This document shows, piece by piece, positions 26,187 through 35,570 of a DNA stretch of 64,000 nt (position 1 is its first letter; every line of letters starts with the position of its first letter). Below the pieces are notes generated by a model, which did no database searches, was not told the origin of the DNA, and saw nothing but the letters and a program-made list of their open reading frames with translations. Position numbers and translations under genes: made by a program. The stretch covers positions 4,030,001-4,094,000 of the forward strand of contig NZ_CP108032.1 of assembly GCF_036169555.1 (NCBI RefSeq), given 5' to 3'. Origin of the DNA: Streptomyces sp. NBC_00306. GTDB taxonomy: Bacteria > Actinomycetota > Actinomycetes > Streptomycetales > Streptomycetaceae.

Positions 26187-28580
26187 GTGACGGAGGCGGC
26201 AGACTTCCAGGGGATGACTTCTCCTGCCCGCCGGTGGTTGCGGCGCACAGCCTCCATGATCGCCGGCGTTCCGCTCGTGGCCGGGCTCCTCATCGGGCCG
26301 GCCGCACCTTCGGCGCACGCCGACGAGGACGCGACAGGCTCGAACATGGTGGATGTGTCCATCGACACGATGACACCGACCGCCCCAGGACCGAACGACA
26401 AGATCACCATCTCCGGCACGGTCACCAATGAGGGCAAGCAGACCGTCACGGACGCCGAGATCGGCGTGCGGATCGGGCCGCAGCTCGAAGGCAGGAATGC
26501 CATCGACCGTGCCTCCGAGCGGACCGGCTTCATCGACGGCGCCGACGGCTCCCGAGTCGATGCCAAGTTCGCGGCAAAGCTTCCCAAGCTCGTCTCCGGC
26601 ATCAGCCGGGAGTTCTCGCTCACAGTCCCCGTCAGTGAACTGAACCTCGACGAGGACGGCGTCTATCAGCTCGGCGTGGCACTCGAGGGCCGGACACCCG
26701 ACGAGCCCTTCGATCAGGTGCGGGGTATCGAGCGGACCTTCCTGCCCTGGCAGCCGGAGGCCACCGAGAAGAAGACGCAGTTCACCTATCTCTGGCCGCT
26801 GATCTCGTCGACCCACCTCACGTCGGAGACGGGCTCGGACGAGCAGCAGACGCCGGTCTTCGAGGACGAGGATCTGGCCAAGGAGCTGGCACCTGATGGA
26901 CGGCTCGGACAGCTCGTCAGCCTCGGCAGTGAACTGCCCGTCACCTGGGTCATCGACCCGGATCTTCTGGCCACCGTCGATGCGATGACCAGGAACTACC
27001 GGGTCAAGAGCGGTACGACCACGGTCGCCGGCAAGAACCAGGCCGTCGCCAAGCAGTGGCTGAACGCGGTGGAGGCGGCCGTCCAGGGGCGCAAGGTCAT
27101 CGCGCTGCCGTTCGCGGATCCCGACCTCGCTTCGCTGGCCCACCGCGGCAAGAACGTCTCGGGCTCCCTCAGTCACCTGCAGCCGGCCACCGTGGTCGCG
27201 GAGAAGACCGTCGAGACGATCGTCCATGTGAAGCCGTCCGTCGACTTCGCCTGGCCCGTCGACGGAGCAATCGATTCGTCGATCGTGGATGTCGCCACCT
27301 CGGCCGGCGCCCACAAGGTCATCGCCCGCAGCGACAGCCTGCGCGACGATCTGGCGTACACGCCCACGGCGGCACGGCCCATCGGTGGCGGTACGACGGC
27401 CGTGGTGGCCGACGCACGGCTCTCCAAGGCCTTCGAAGGCAACATGCTGGACTCCGGCAGTTCCACGCTCGCGGTCCAGAAGTTCCTCGCTCAGACGCTG
27501 GCCGTGACCCGCCAGGACCCGGACAACCAACGAAGCATTGTCGTCGCCCCGCAGCGCAGGCCCAGCGCCTCCCAGGCGCAGTCCATGGCGCGCGCGATCG
27601 CGGCACTCGACGGTCAGCGCTGGACCCAGCCGCTGGACCTGGTCGCTGCGGCGGGCGTCAAGCCGGATGCCGACGCCACGACGAAGGTGCCCGCCACGTC
27701 GCGGTACCCCGGACGGCTCCGGGAGCAGGAGTTGCCGGTCCGGGCGTTCGAGGACATCCGCACCACTCAGAGCGGGCTCGACAACTTCACGGTCATCCTG
27801 ACGCTGGAAGACCGCGTGGCGGCGCCGTTCGGCAGGTCCATCGACCGGGAGATGTCCACCTCCTGGAGAGGGCTCCCTGAGGACGCGCAGCTCTATCGCG
27901 ACAGCGTGCGGAGCAACCTCCAGGTGCTCACCGAGCAGGTGAAGCTGATCGAGAAGTCGCAGGTCACGCTGTCGGGGCGGAGTGCGACCATTCCCGTCAC
28001 CGTGCAGAACAGGCTGGTCCAGGGCATCGACGGCCTGGTCCTGCGGCTCAGCTCGGACAACGCCACCCGCCTGAGCCTCGACGACGACAACGCCATCGCG
28101 GAGCGGCCGATCAAGGTCGAGGGCGGGCACAGCCAGTCGGTGAAGTTCGACGCCGCGGCCAATGCGAACGGCCCGGTGAAGATGACGGCACAGCTCTACA
28201 CCGAGGACGGCAAGCCGTACGGCGAGAAGATGCAGTTCACGGTGAAGGTCTCCGAGATCACCCCCACCGTGATGCTCGTCATCGCCGGCGGTGTTCTGCT
28301 GCTGGTCCTCGCCGGGGTCCGCATGTACAGCCAGCGCAAGCGGTCGGCCTCCCGGGAGCCGATCGCTGCGGACGGCGAAGGCTCCGACGGCAAGGACGGC
28401 GGCGACGACGGTTCCGCGAGCGCGGAGCCCACGCCGGACGGGGGTGACGCACCGGATGAGCCCACGGGGCCCGAGGGTGACATCGCCGACCCGGATCCCG
28501 GGCAGGCGAGTGACCCGACGCCGGACACCGGACGGGAAAGCGACAACCCGTCGAGTACGGGTGAGAAAGTGGACCGTTGA
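26187..28580 (+). CDS. Secreted, membrane-anchored DUF6049 family protein
   Basis: About 797 residues from GTG 26187 (VTEAADFQGMTSPARRW); an in-frame GTG at 26142 lacks a ribosome site. There is a signal peptide (RRWLRRTASMIAGVPLVAGLL…APSAHA), a large extracellular part starting with an Ig-like beta domain (~50-150), and one C-terminal membrane helix at ~693-717 followed by a ~95-residue acidic Asp/Gly/Pro tail in the cytoplasm. It matches the DUF6049 proteins that always precede murJ in actinobacteria (equivalent to the gene beside mviN in mycobacteria). A role in envelope assembly with MurJ is inferred from this linkage. The stop lies 45 bases before murJ. Confidence 0.87.
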   Translation: MTEAADFQGMTSPARRWLRRTASMIAGVPLVAGLLIGPAAPSAHADEDATGSNMVDVSIDTMTPTAPGPNDKITISGTVTNEGKQTVTDAEIGVRIGPQLEGRNAIDRASERTGFIDGADGSRVDAKFAAKLPKLVSGISREFSLTVPVSELNLDEDGVYQLGVALEGRTPDEPFDQVRGIERTFLPWQPEATEKKTQFTYLWPLISSTHLTSETGSDEQQTPVFEDEDLAKELAPDGRLGQLVSLGSELPVTWVIDPDLLATVDAMTRNYRVKSGTTTVAGKNQAVAKQWLNAVEAAVQGRKVIALPFADPDLASLAHRGKNVSGSLSHLQPATVVAEKTVETIVHVKPSVDFAWPVDGAIDSSIVDVATSAGAHKVIARSDSLRDDLAYTPTAARPIGGGTTAVVADARLSKAFEGNMLDSGSSTLAVQKFLAQTLAVTRQDPDNQRSIVVAPQRRPSASQAQSMARAIAALDGQRWTQPLDLVAAAGVKPDADATTKVPATSRYPGRLREQELPVRAFEDIRTTQSGLDNFTVILTLEDRVAAPFGRSIDREMSTSWRGLPEDAQLYRDSVRSNLQVLTEQVKLIEKSQVTLSGRSATIPVTVQNRLVQGIDGLVLRLSSDNATRLSLDDDNAIAERPIKVEGGHSQSVKFDAAANANGPVKMTAQLYTEDGKPYGEKMQFTVKVSEITPTVMLVIAGGVLLLVLAGVRMYSQRKRSASREPIAADGEGSDGKDGGDDGSASAEPTPDGGDAPDEPTGPEGDIADPDPGQASDPTPDTGRESDNPSSTGEKVDR

Positions 28581-28625
28581 GCGATGTCGTGGCCGGTCGG
28601 CCGGGGACGATGAGGTGGGGTAGCA

Positions 28626-30779
28626 ATGAACGCGCCGTACGACGGTGACCGCGGTCAGGGCGCGGGCGTGGACCCGGCAGGCCAGGTCCCGCCGCCACCC
28701 GCGCCCGACCCCTATGCGCAGGATCCGTACGTCCAGGAGGCGTACGACCGCGACCCCTACCGGGAGCAGGATCTGTCCGCCCAGGACCCCGTGTCCGAGG
28801 CGCTGTACGACCGTGCCTCCCACCCCCCGCCGCCTCCCGGCACCTACCAGGAGCCGCCGCCGCTCTACCAGCAGCCGCAGTCGCCGCAGCACGCTCCCGA
28901 CCCCCGAGTCTGGGCGCAGACCCCGCCGCCCGAGCCCGGCGGGGCGTCCCGTCTTCTGCCCTACGGCGACGACGCCAGGACGACCCAGTACACGGGTGTC
29001 GACGACCTGGTGACCCACGCAGGCGAGGAGGAGCAGGAGAACGACGCGTTCGCGCACCTCTTCCGTGACCAGGAGAGCTCCGGGCAGACGGCTCCGGCCC
29101 CTGAACCGCTGCCGACAGCGCCCGCACCCGCGAAGTCCGGCGGCAGGGCCAGCAGCTTGCTGAAGTCCAGCGCCGTGATGGCCGCGGGCACGATCGTCTC
29201 GCGGCTCACGGGCTTTCTGCGGACCCTGGTGATGGCCGCGGCGATCGGCGTCGGCACCCTGAACGACTCCTACCAGGTCGCCAACGTCCTGCCGACGATG
29301 ATCTACGTCCTGGTCGGCGGCGGCGCCCTCAACGCCGTGTTCATCCCCCAGCTCGTCCGGGCCATGAAGAACGACGACGACGGGGGCGAGGCGTACGCCA
29401 ACCGCCTCCTCACGCTCGTGGTCGTCCTGCTGGCGGGCGTCACGGCCGTCTGTGTCCTGGCGGCCCCGCTGCTGGTCCGGATGATGTCGGCGGAGATCGC
29501 CTCCGACCCCCAGCGGATGGAGGTCACGGTCACCTTCGCCCGCTACTGCCTGCCGACCATGTTCTTCATGGGTCTGCATGTGGTGCTGGGCCAGATCCTG
29601 AACGCCCGCGGCCGCTTCGGCGCGATGATGTGGACCCCGGTCCTGAACAACATCGTCATCATCGTGACCTTCGGCGCCTTCATCTGGGCGTTCGGCAGCT
29701 TCACGGAGTCCGGTGTCAGCGGTTCCACCATCACTCCCGAAGGTGTCCGCCTGCTGGGCCTCGGCACCCTCCTCGGGCTCACCGTCCAAGCACTCGCGAT
29801 GATCCCGTATCTGCGGGACGCGGGCTTCAAGATGCGGCTGCGGTTCGACTGGCGCGGCCACGGGCTGGGCAAGGCCGTGGGGCTCGCCAAGTGGACCTTC
29901 TTCTTCGTCCTCGCCAACCAGCTGGGCATGATCGTGGTCACCCAGCTGGCCACCTGGGCCGGCTCGATCGCCGAAGAGGACAACTACACCGGCACCGGTA
30001 TCACCGCCTACAACTACGCGCTGCTGCTCTGGCAGATGCCGCAGGCCATCATCACCGTGTCCGTGATGACGGCGGTCCTGCCCCGCATCTCCCGTTCCGC
30101 CCACGACGGCGACCCCGCCGCGGTGCGCGACGACATCTCGTACGGCCTGCGCACCTCTGCCGTCGCGATCGTTCCCTGCGCCTTCGCCTTCGTCGCCCTG
30201 GGCGTACCGATGGCAACGCTGCTCTACGCCGGATCCGGCTCGGAGGGTGCTCTCGGCATCGGCTACACGCTGATGGCGTTCGGTCTGGGCCTCATCCCGT
30301 ACTCGGTGCAGTACGTCGTGCTCCGCGGCTTCTACGCCTACGAGGACACCAGGACCCCGTTCTACAACACGGTCATCGTCGCCCTCGTCAATGCCGCCGC
30401 CTCCGGAATCGCCTTCGTGGTTCTCCCCGCCCGCTGGGCGGTCGTCGGCATGGCCGCCTCCTACGGCCTCGCGTACATGGTCGGTGTGGGCATCGCCTGG
30501 CGGCGGCTCAAGAAGCGGCTCGGCGGCGATCTGGACGGTACCCGCGTCATGCGTACCTATGCCCGTCTCTGCATGGCGTCCGTGCCTGCCGCGGCCGCAG
30601 CGGGCCTTACCGCCTACGGGATCATCCAGCTCCTGGGCATCAGCGCGGGAGGCTCTCTGATCGCGCTGGTGGCCGGCGGTGTGGTGCTGCTGGGCGTCTT
30701 CTTCCTGGCCGCGAAGCGCATGCGCATCGAGGAGCTCAATTCCATGGTCGGCATGGTGCGCGGACGCCTCGGCCGCTAG
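28626..30779 (+). CDS. murJ: Lipid II flippase MurJ (MviN), with Pro-rich N-terminal extension
   Basis: A 717-residue protein from ATG 28626 after GAGGTGGGG. MurJ flips lipid II across the cytoplasmic membrane for cell wall synthesis. Residues ~1-165 are a Pro/Tyr/Asp-rich cytoplasmic extension with PYAQDPYVQEAYDRDPYREQ-type repeats, absent in proteobacteria. The core from ~175 (SSAVMAAGTIVSRLTGFLRT) has 14 predicted membrane helices, with Arg residues in the central cavity (R-RFDW, VLRGFYAYEDTRTP) as in MurJ. Unlike in Mycobacterium, the kinase-like domain is not fused but encoded by the next gene, 120 bases downstream. Confidence 0.95.
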   Translation: MNAPYDGDRGQGAGVDPAGQVPPPPAPDPYAQDPYVQEAYDRDPYREQDLSAQDPVSEALYDRASHPPPPPGTYQEPPPLYQQPQSPQHAPDPRVWAQTPPPEPGGASRLLPYGDDARTTQYTGVDDLVTHAGEEEQENDAFAHLFRDQESSGQTAPAPEPLPTAPAPAKSGGRASSLLKSSAVMAAGTIVSRLTGFLRTLVMAAAIGVGTLNDSYQVANVLPTMIYVLVGGGALNAVFIPQLVRAMKNDDDGGEAYANRLLTLVVVLLAGVTAVCVLAAPLLVRMMSAEIASDPQRMEVTVTFARYCLPTMFFMGLHVVLGQILNARGRFGAMMWTPVLNNIVIIVTFGAFIWAFGSFTESGVSGSTITPEGVRLLGLGTLLGLTVQALAMIPYLRDAGFKMRLRFDWRGHGLGKAVGLAKWTFFFVLANQLGMIVVTQLATWAGSIAEEDNYTGTGITAYNYALLLWQMPQAIITVSVMTAVLPRISRSAHDGDPAAVRDDISYGLRTSAVAIVPCAFAFVALGVPMATLLYAGSGSEGALGIGYTLMAFGLGLIPYSVQYVVLRGFYAYEDTRTPFYNTVIVALVNAAASGIAFVVLPARWAVVGMAASYGLAYMVGVGIAWRRLKKRLGGDLDGTRVMRTYARLCMASVPAAAAAGLTAYGIIQLLGISAGGSLIALVAGGVVLLGVFFLAAKRMRIEELNSMVGMVRGRLGR

Positions 30780-30899
30780 TCGGACGGCGGGCTCGCACAA
30801 CCATCGTCAGTCGCCGCGTGTCGTGCATAGCGGCGGACTGTGGGCACAATTGGCATGGCTGTTGGTTATGCGCAACGGAATGGGGAGGCAGGAACGACG

Positions 30900-32618
30900 G
30901 TGGCGGAACGTAGCACGGCCGCCGTCGACGTGGCTGACAACAGCGGAGATGATCCGCTGTCCGCGCAGGCGGGGAAGGCCACGAACGACGGGGCGGCTGA
31001 AACCGAGGACACGGCGAAGAAGTCCGCGCCGGACACAGGCAGCGACGGGCAGGGCACCGAGCCCACCATCGCCACGCCTGAGCTGCACAGTGGCCACAAG
31101 CTCGCCAGACGCTACCGGCTCGAGGAGTGCGTCACCCGTCTGGACGGTTTCAGCAGCTGGCGTGCTGTCGACGAGAAGTTGCGCCGTGCAGTCGGAGTCC
31201 ACCTGCTGCCCGCGGACCATCCCCGGGCCCGTTCGGTCCTTGCAGCGGCCCGTTCCTCGGCTCTGCTCGGCGATCCCCGCTTCGTGCAGGTGCTGGACGC
31301 GGTCGAGGAGAACGACCTCGTATACGTCGTCCACGAATGGATTCCGGACGCGACAGAGCTCACTGCTCTGCTCGCCATGGGGCCCATGGAACCGCACGAC
31401 GCCTATCAGCTCGTCGACCAGCTCTCCCAGGCCATGGCCGCGGCGCATCGTGAGGGCCTCGCGCATCTGAAGCTCACCCCCGGCGCGGTCCTGCGGAGCT
31501 CGACCGGGCAGTACCGCATCCGTGGCCTCGCGGTGAACGCCGCCCTGCGGGGCATCACGGCGGAGCGCCCGCAACGCACCGACACCGAAGCGATCGGCGC
31601 CCTGCTCTACGCCGCCCTGACACAGCGCTGGCCGTACGAGAGCGACGCCTACGGGCTCTCCGGACTGCCCAAGGGCGTCGGCCTGGTCGCGCCCGACCAG
31701 GTGCGTGCGGGGGTGCACCGAGGACTCTCGGAGCTCGCCATGCGCGCCCTGGTCAACGACGGCGCCACGGCTTCCCGCCAAGAGCCGCCGTGCACGACGC
31801 CTGACGAGCTCGCGAAGGCCGTCGCCGCGACGCCCCGCATCCGCCCGCCCGAGCCGTCCTTCACCGCGTCCCCCGACTATCAGCAGACGACGTACCAGCA
31901 GGGCTCCTACGGCCGCCCGGGCAACCACGCCAGGTCGGCAGTCACCCAATCGGTGCCCGTCCCACCGGCACCGCTCGAAAGCCGCACGGGTCGGGTCCTC
32001 AAGTGGGGCGTGGCCGCCTTGCTGATTGCGGCACTGGGCCTCGGCAGCTGGCAGATCGCGGACAAGCTGATCGACAAGGACAAGGGCTCGGGCAACACCC
32101 AGACGAACCCCGGCGAGGGTGACGACGACAAGGTGAAGGCACCCGACAAGCCGCTGGAGATCAAGGACGCGTCGGAGTTCGTGCCCAACGGCTCCAGCGG
32201 CATACAGGAGGCGGACGCACCCAACGCCGTCGACGGCAAGCCCGACACAGCGTGGATCACGCCGCGATACGACGGCGCCGCGAACTTCGGCAATCTCCCG
32301 TTCCGCCGCCAGGGCAGCGGGATCATCGTCGACCTGGGCAAGGTGCAGGAGGTCGCCGGCATCGAGGTCGTCATGTACCGCAGTGGCCAGAAGGTCGAGG
32401 TCCTCGCCGCCGGCGAGGACGCCTCCGACCCCTCGTCGCTCGAGGACTTCTCCGAACGTCTCACCGCTCTGGAGAAGGCGGGTAAGGACGTGAAGGCCAC
32501 GCTCGACAAGCCGACGAGTACTCGTTATGTGCTGGTCCGCGTCACCGAACTGGCTCCGGACAGCTCCCCGTCCTCCTTCCGGGGCGGTATCTCTGAGATC
32601 ACGCTCCTCGGACGCTGA
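30900..32618 (+). CDS. Membrane pseudokinase with extracellular discoidin-like domain
   Basis: About 572 residues from GTG 30900 (VAERSTAAVDVADN), with AGGA well placed upstream. A disordered head of ~65 residues precedes a protein kinase fold (~66-300) in which the key residues are lost: the VAIK lysine region reads AVGVHLLP, HRD is replaced by HLKL, and DFG by RGLAV. It is thus a pseudokinase. A membrane helix sits at ~368-388 and a beta-sandwich (NPCBM/discoidin-like; DGKPDTAWITPRYDG) at ~425-570 outside the cell. This equals the C-terminal half of mycobacterial MviN (Rv3910), whose pseudokinase recruits FhaA when phosphorylated. A regulatory partner of MurJ is the likely role. Confidence 0.88.
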   Translation: MAERSTAAVDVADNSGDDPLSAQAGKATNDGAAETEDTAKKSAPDTGSDGQGTEPTIATPELHSGHKLARRYRLEECVTRLDGFSSWRAVDEKLRRAVGVHLLPADHPRARSVLAAARSSALLGDPRFVQVLDAVEENDLVYVVHEWIPDATELTALLAMGPMEPHDAYQLVDQLSQAMAAAHREGLAHLKLTPGAVLRSSTGQYRIRGLAVNAALRGITAERPQRTDTEAIGALLYAALTQRWPYESDAYGLSGLPKGVGLVAPDQVRAGVHRGLSELAMRALVNDGATASRQEPPCTTPDELAKAVAATPRIRPPEPSFTASPDYQQTTYQQGSYGRPGNHARSAVTQSVPVPPAPLESRTGRVLKWGVAALLIAALGLGSWQIADKLIDKDKGSGNTQTNPGEGDDDKVKAPDKPLEIKDASEFVPNGSSGIQEADAPNAVDGKPDTAWITPRYDGAANFGNLPFRRQGSGIIVDLGKVQEVAGIEVVMYRSGQKVEVLAAGEDASDPSSLEDFSERLTALEKAGKDVKATLDKPTSTRYVLVRVTELAPDSSPSSFRGGISEITLLGR

Positions 32619-32817
32619 GGGCCGGTCATTGAGGCAGGCAGCGCCGGCTGGCCGTGGCGTGACGAGCGATGTGGGAGCCGGGCCCGTACCCCTGGGGATC
32701 GGCCCGGCTCTATGCTCTTCATCTCTATGACCTTCGCGACTCGAATCGTGATAGACAGTCCGAGCCACGACCGAGCGTGACCACAGGCAGGGTGGTACCG
32801 GACAGAGGGTGGAGGCC

Positions 32818-33525
32818 GTGACGACTGGGGCGTCCAACTCACTCAGTGACTCGGAGCTGCTGGCCCGCCATGTCGGGGGCGACCCCGAGGCTTTTGGTGA
32901 GCTCGTACGCCGGCATCGTGACCGGCTCTGGGCGGTGGCCCTGCGCACCCTGGGAGACCGGGAGGAAGCCGCGGACGCTGTGCAGGACGCTCTCGTGTCC
33001 GCCTTCCGGGCAGCCCACACCTTCCGCGGCCAGTCCGCTGTCACCACATGGCTCCACCGCATCACGGTGAATGCCTGTCTCGACCGGGCTCGCAAGGCCG
33101 CCTCCCGCAAGACGTCGCCGGTCGACGATACAGAGCGCCTGGAACAGCTCCTTGAGCCCCATGAGTCCGCGGAAGCGCCCGCAGAACGACAGGATCTGCA
33201 CCGCGAGCTCTTGGCGGCGCTCGCGAAGCTTCCTGTCGATCAGCGAGCTGCTCTGGTGCTGGTCGATATGCAGGGCTACCCGGTCGCGGAGGCCGCCCGT
33301 GTCCTCGATGTGCCGACCGGCACCGTGAAAAGTCGATGCGCTCGGGGGAGAGCACGACTGCTGCCCATGCTCACCCATCTGCGCGCAGATGCCGGGGATA
33401 GCGACGAGTCCAACGAGGGAAGGAACCGGACGCCAGGGAAATCCGTCCCACCGGCGTCGGGACTTAGGGATGCAGGGACGACAACCGACCCTGCTGCTGT
33501 GAAGGGCGGAGGTGGGCGCGCATGA
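32818..33525 (+). CDS. sigM: ECF-type RNA polymerase sigma factor SigM
   Basis: About 235 residues, GTG 32818 with AGAGGG spaced eight bases upstream; GTG 32809 is an alternative. Sigma region 2 is at ~20-90 (AFGELVRRHRDRLWAVALRT and DAVQDALVSAFRAAHTFRG), region 4 at ~125-185 (LPVDQRAALVLVDMQGYPVAEAARVL… TGTVKSRCARGRARL). The C-terminal ~50 residues are a disordered tail. The anti-sigma gene overlaps it by four bases (ATGA), the usual arrangement for tight co-regulation. In S. coelicolor the same gene sits next to trxBA. It likely responds to envelope or redox stress. Confidence 0.93.
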   Translation: MTTGASNSLSDSELLARHVGGDPEAFGELVRRHRDRLWAVALRTLGDREEAADAVQDALVSAFRAAHTFRGQSAVTTWLHRITVNACLDRARKAASRKTSPVDDTERLEQLLEPHESAEAPAERQDLHRELLAALAKLPVDQRAALVLVDMQGYPVAEAARVLDVPTGTVKSRCARGRARLLPMLTHLRADAGDSDESNEGRNRTPGKSVPPASGLRDAGTTTDPAAVKGGGGRA

Positions 33526-34424
33526 CATCCACGGCCGACATGACTCAGCACCCGGACGTCTCGGAGATCTCCGATCTCACGGAAGGCCTGCTGTCACCGT
33601 CTCGCAGTGCCGATCTGCGACAGCACCTGGACGCCTGTGAGCTGTGCGCCGATGTGCACGCCTCACTGCAAGAAATCCGCGAAACGCTCGGCACGCTTCC
33701 CGGTCCCGTACGGATGCCCGCTGACATCGCGGGCCGCATCGATGCGGCGCTGGCCGCCGAGGCGCTTCTGGACTCCACAGCGCCGGAAGAGCACGAGCAT
33801 GTTTCACGTGAAACAACGACCGCAGCCCGCTCGCAGGACACCCGCCCGAGCGAGCGCCCGGCGGGGCACGCCCGTGGCACCACCGGTCCCGGTCGCACCC
33901 GGCAAGGACGGCGCCGCCGCACCGCTGTGCTCGGCGCCATCGTCAGCGTGGCCGCTGTCGGCGTGAGTGTGCTGCTGATGCAGACGATGTCGCCGGGAGG
34001 CGCCGGCGACGCCGGAGCATCCAAGGAGACCAGCGTCAGCTCTGCTGCCGGCGACGGCCGGGACTTCGCAGCCATGAACCTCGAGCGCCAGGTCCAGCAC
34101 CTGGTGGCCGCAGCGCCCACCCTCGACACAAAGATCGACAAGAGTGAGTCCTTCGGCTCTGCCGACAGCGCACCGCCGCCCAGCACCCGGAAGGGCAGCG
34201 CGGCACCCGTACCGACCTGCGTTCAGAAGGGCACGGGGCGGACCGACGCGCCCATCGCCGTCGAGAAGGGCGTGTACAAGGGGGAGAACGCCTACCTGGT
34301 GGTGCTCCCTCATGTCTCTGACACGCAGCAGGTTCAGGCCTACGTCATTGACGCGGCCTGCGTGGACATCGCTCCCGCTTCCACGGGAAAACTCCTACTG
34401 ACGAGCACGTACCCTCGCCACTGA
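33522..34424 (+). CDS. Zinc-finger anti-sigma factor, partner of SigM
   Basis: A 300-residue membrane protein whose ATG overlaps the sigM stop. The cytoplasmic N-terminus has the zinc-binding anti-sigma motif H35-x3-C39-x2-C42 (RQHLDACELCADV). A disordered linker, in which a parS site is translated as VSRET (residues 94-98), leads to one membrane helix at ~134-156. An extracytoplasmic domain of ~140 residues with one likely disulphide pair (Cys near 227 and 284) completes it. By family it should bind and silence SigM until an envelope signal triggers release or proteolysis. Confidence 0.87.
   Translation: MTSTADMTQHPDVSEISDLTEGLLSPSRSADLRQHLDACELCADVHASLQEIRETLGTLPGPVRMPADIAGRIDAALAAEALLDSTAPEEHEHVSRETTTAARSQDTRPSERPAGHARGTTGPGRTRQGRRRRTAVLGAIVSVAAVGVSVLLMQTMSPGGAGDAGASKETSVSSAAGDGRDFAAMNLERQVQHLVAAAPTLDTKIDKSESFGSADSAPPPSTRKGSAAPVPTCVQKGTGRTDAPIAVEKGVYKGENAYLVVLPHVSDTQQVQAYVIDAACVDIAPASTGKLLLTSTYPRH
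33801..33814. promoter_or_regulatory. parS site 7, inside the anti-sigma gene
   Basis: Perfect GTTTCACGTGAAAC within coding sequence, read as Val-Ser-Arg-Glu-Thr in the disordered linker, where extra residues are tolerated. Confidence 0.93.
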
Positions 34425-34454
34425 CGCGCCCCACCGTGCCGTGCGGCCACCCTG

Positions 34455-34480
34455 GGAATGCCAGCCCCTTAGGATCCGTT
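34455..34480 (+). promoter_or_regulatory. SigR-type promoter of trxBA
   Basis: GGAAT (34455-34459), an 18-base spacer, then GTT (34478-34480). This exactly matches the sigma-R consensus GGAAT-N18-GTT known to drive trxBA under thiol-oxidative stress in S. coelicolor. It lies 70 bases upstream of the trxB start. Confidence 0.82.
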
Positions 34481-34549
34481 GGGTGGGGTGAGAGTCATTG
34501 ACCCGGCCCAGTAGGCAGTAGGCAGTCCGCAGAGACGAGGAAAAACGCC

Positions 34550-35524
34550 GTGAGCGACGTCCGCAACGTGATCATCATTGGCTCTGGCCCGGCCGGTTAC
34601 ACGGCAGCCCTGTATACCGCCCGCGCATCGCTGCAGCCGCTGGTGTTCGAGGGTGCCGTCACCGCCGGTGGTGCGCTGATGAACACGACCGATGTGGAGA
34701 ACTTCCCCGGCTTCCGCGACGGCATCATGGGCCCGGACCTGATGGACAACATGCGCGCTCAGGCCGAGCGGTTCGGCGCCGAGCTGGTACCGGACGACAT
34801 CGTGAACGTCGACCTCACGGGCGACATCAAGACTGTCACCGACACCGCCGGCACCGTCCACCGTGCGAAGGCCGTCATCGTCACGACCGGCTCGCAGCAC
34901 CGCAAGCTCGGCCTGCCGAACGAGGACGCGCTGTCCGGTCGCGGCGTCTCCTGGTGTGCGACCTGTGACGGGTTCTTCTTCAAGGGCCAGGACATCGCCG
35001 TGATCGGCGGCGGCGACACCGCCATGGAGGAGGCGACCTTCCTTTCCCGGTTCGCCAAGTCCGTCACCATCGTCCACCGCCGTGACACGCTGCGTGCCTC
35101 CAAGGCCATGCAGGACCGCGCCTTCGCCGACCCCAAGATCTCCTTCGCCTGGGACAGCGAGATCGCGCAGATCCACGGAGACCAGAAGCTCTCCGGTCTG
35201 ACCCTGCGCAACACCAAGTCCGGCGAGACCTCTGAGCTTGCGGTGACCGGACTGTTCATCGCCGTGGGCCACGACCCCCGGACGGAGCTCTTCAAGGGCC
35301 AGCTCGACCTGGACGACGAGGGCTACCTGAAGGTCGAGGCTCCGTCGACGCGGACCAACCTCACGGGCGTGTTCGGCGCCGGCGACGTCGTCGACCACAC
35401 CTACCGCCAGGCCATCACGGCTGCCGGCACCGGCTGTTCGGCCGCTCTCGACGCCGAGCGCTACCTCGCGGCACTCGCCGACAGCGAGCAGGTCTCCGAG
35501 CCGGAGAAGACCCCCGCGGTCTGA
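34550..35524 (+). CDS. trxB: Thioredoxin-disulfide reductase
   Basis: A 324-residue flavoenzyme from GTG 34550 with GAGGAAAA upstream. It passes electrons from NADPH through FAD to thioredoxin. FAD-binding GSGPAGYTAALYTARA lies at ~11-26, the redox pair Cys136-Ala-Thr-Cys139 follows in WCATCDGFFF, the NADPH motif GGGDTAMEEA is near 155-165, and the closing GVFGAGDVVDHTYRQAITAAGTG contacts FAD. It forms an operon with trxA, 46 bases downstream. The sigma-R promoter upstream links it to disulphide stress. Confidence 0.98.
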   Translation: MSDVRNVIIIGSGPAGYTAALYTARASLQPLVFEGAVTAGGALMNTTDVENFPGFRDGIMGPDLMDNMRAQAERFGAELVPDDIVNVDLTGDIKTVTDTAGTVHRAKAVIVTTGSQHRKLGLPNEDALSGRGVSWCATCDGFFFKGQDIAVIGGGDTAMEEATFLSRFAKSVTIVHRRDTLRASKAMQDRAFADPKISFAWDSEIAQIHGDQKLSGLTLRNTKSGETSELAVTGLFIAVGHDPRTELFKGQLDLDDEGYLKVEAPSTRTNLTGVFGAGDVVDHTYRQAITAAGTGCSAALDAERYLAALADSEQVSEPEKTPAV

Positions 35525-35570
35525 CCCTGAACCATCTCCCCCTCCACCCCGCAGAAGTAAGGAGGTCGCC

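Noticed and set aside
24495..30800. A single 2101-residue leftward frame
   Set aside because: Only the last ~480 residues match a known protein (CCA enzyme). The rest is the antisense of the DUF6049 and murJ genes, open because stop codons are rare in this GC-rich DNA.
30807..33110. A long leftward frame antisense to the pseudokinase and sigM
   Set aside because: Real genes lie on the other strand with family motifs. The antisense has none.
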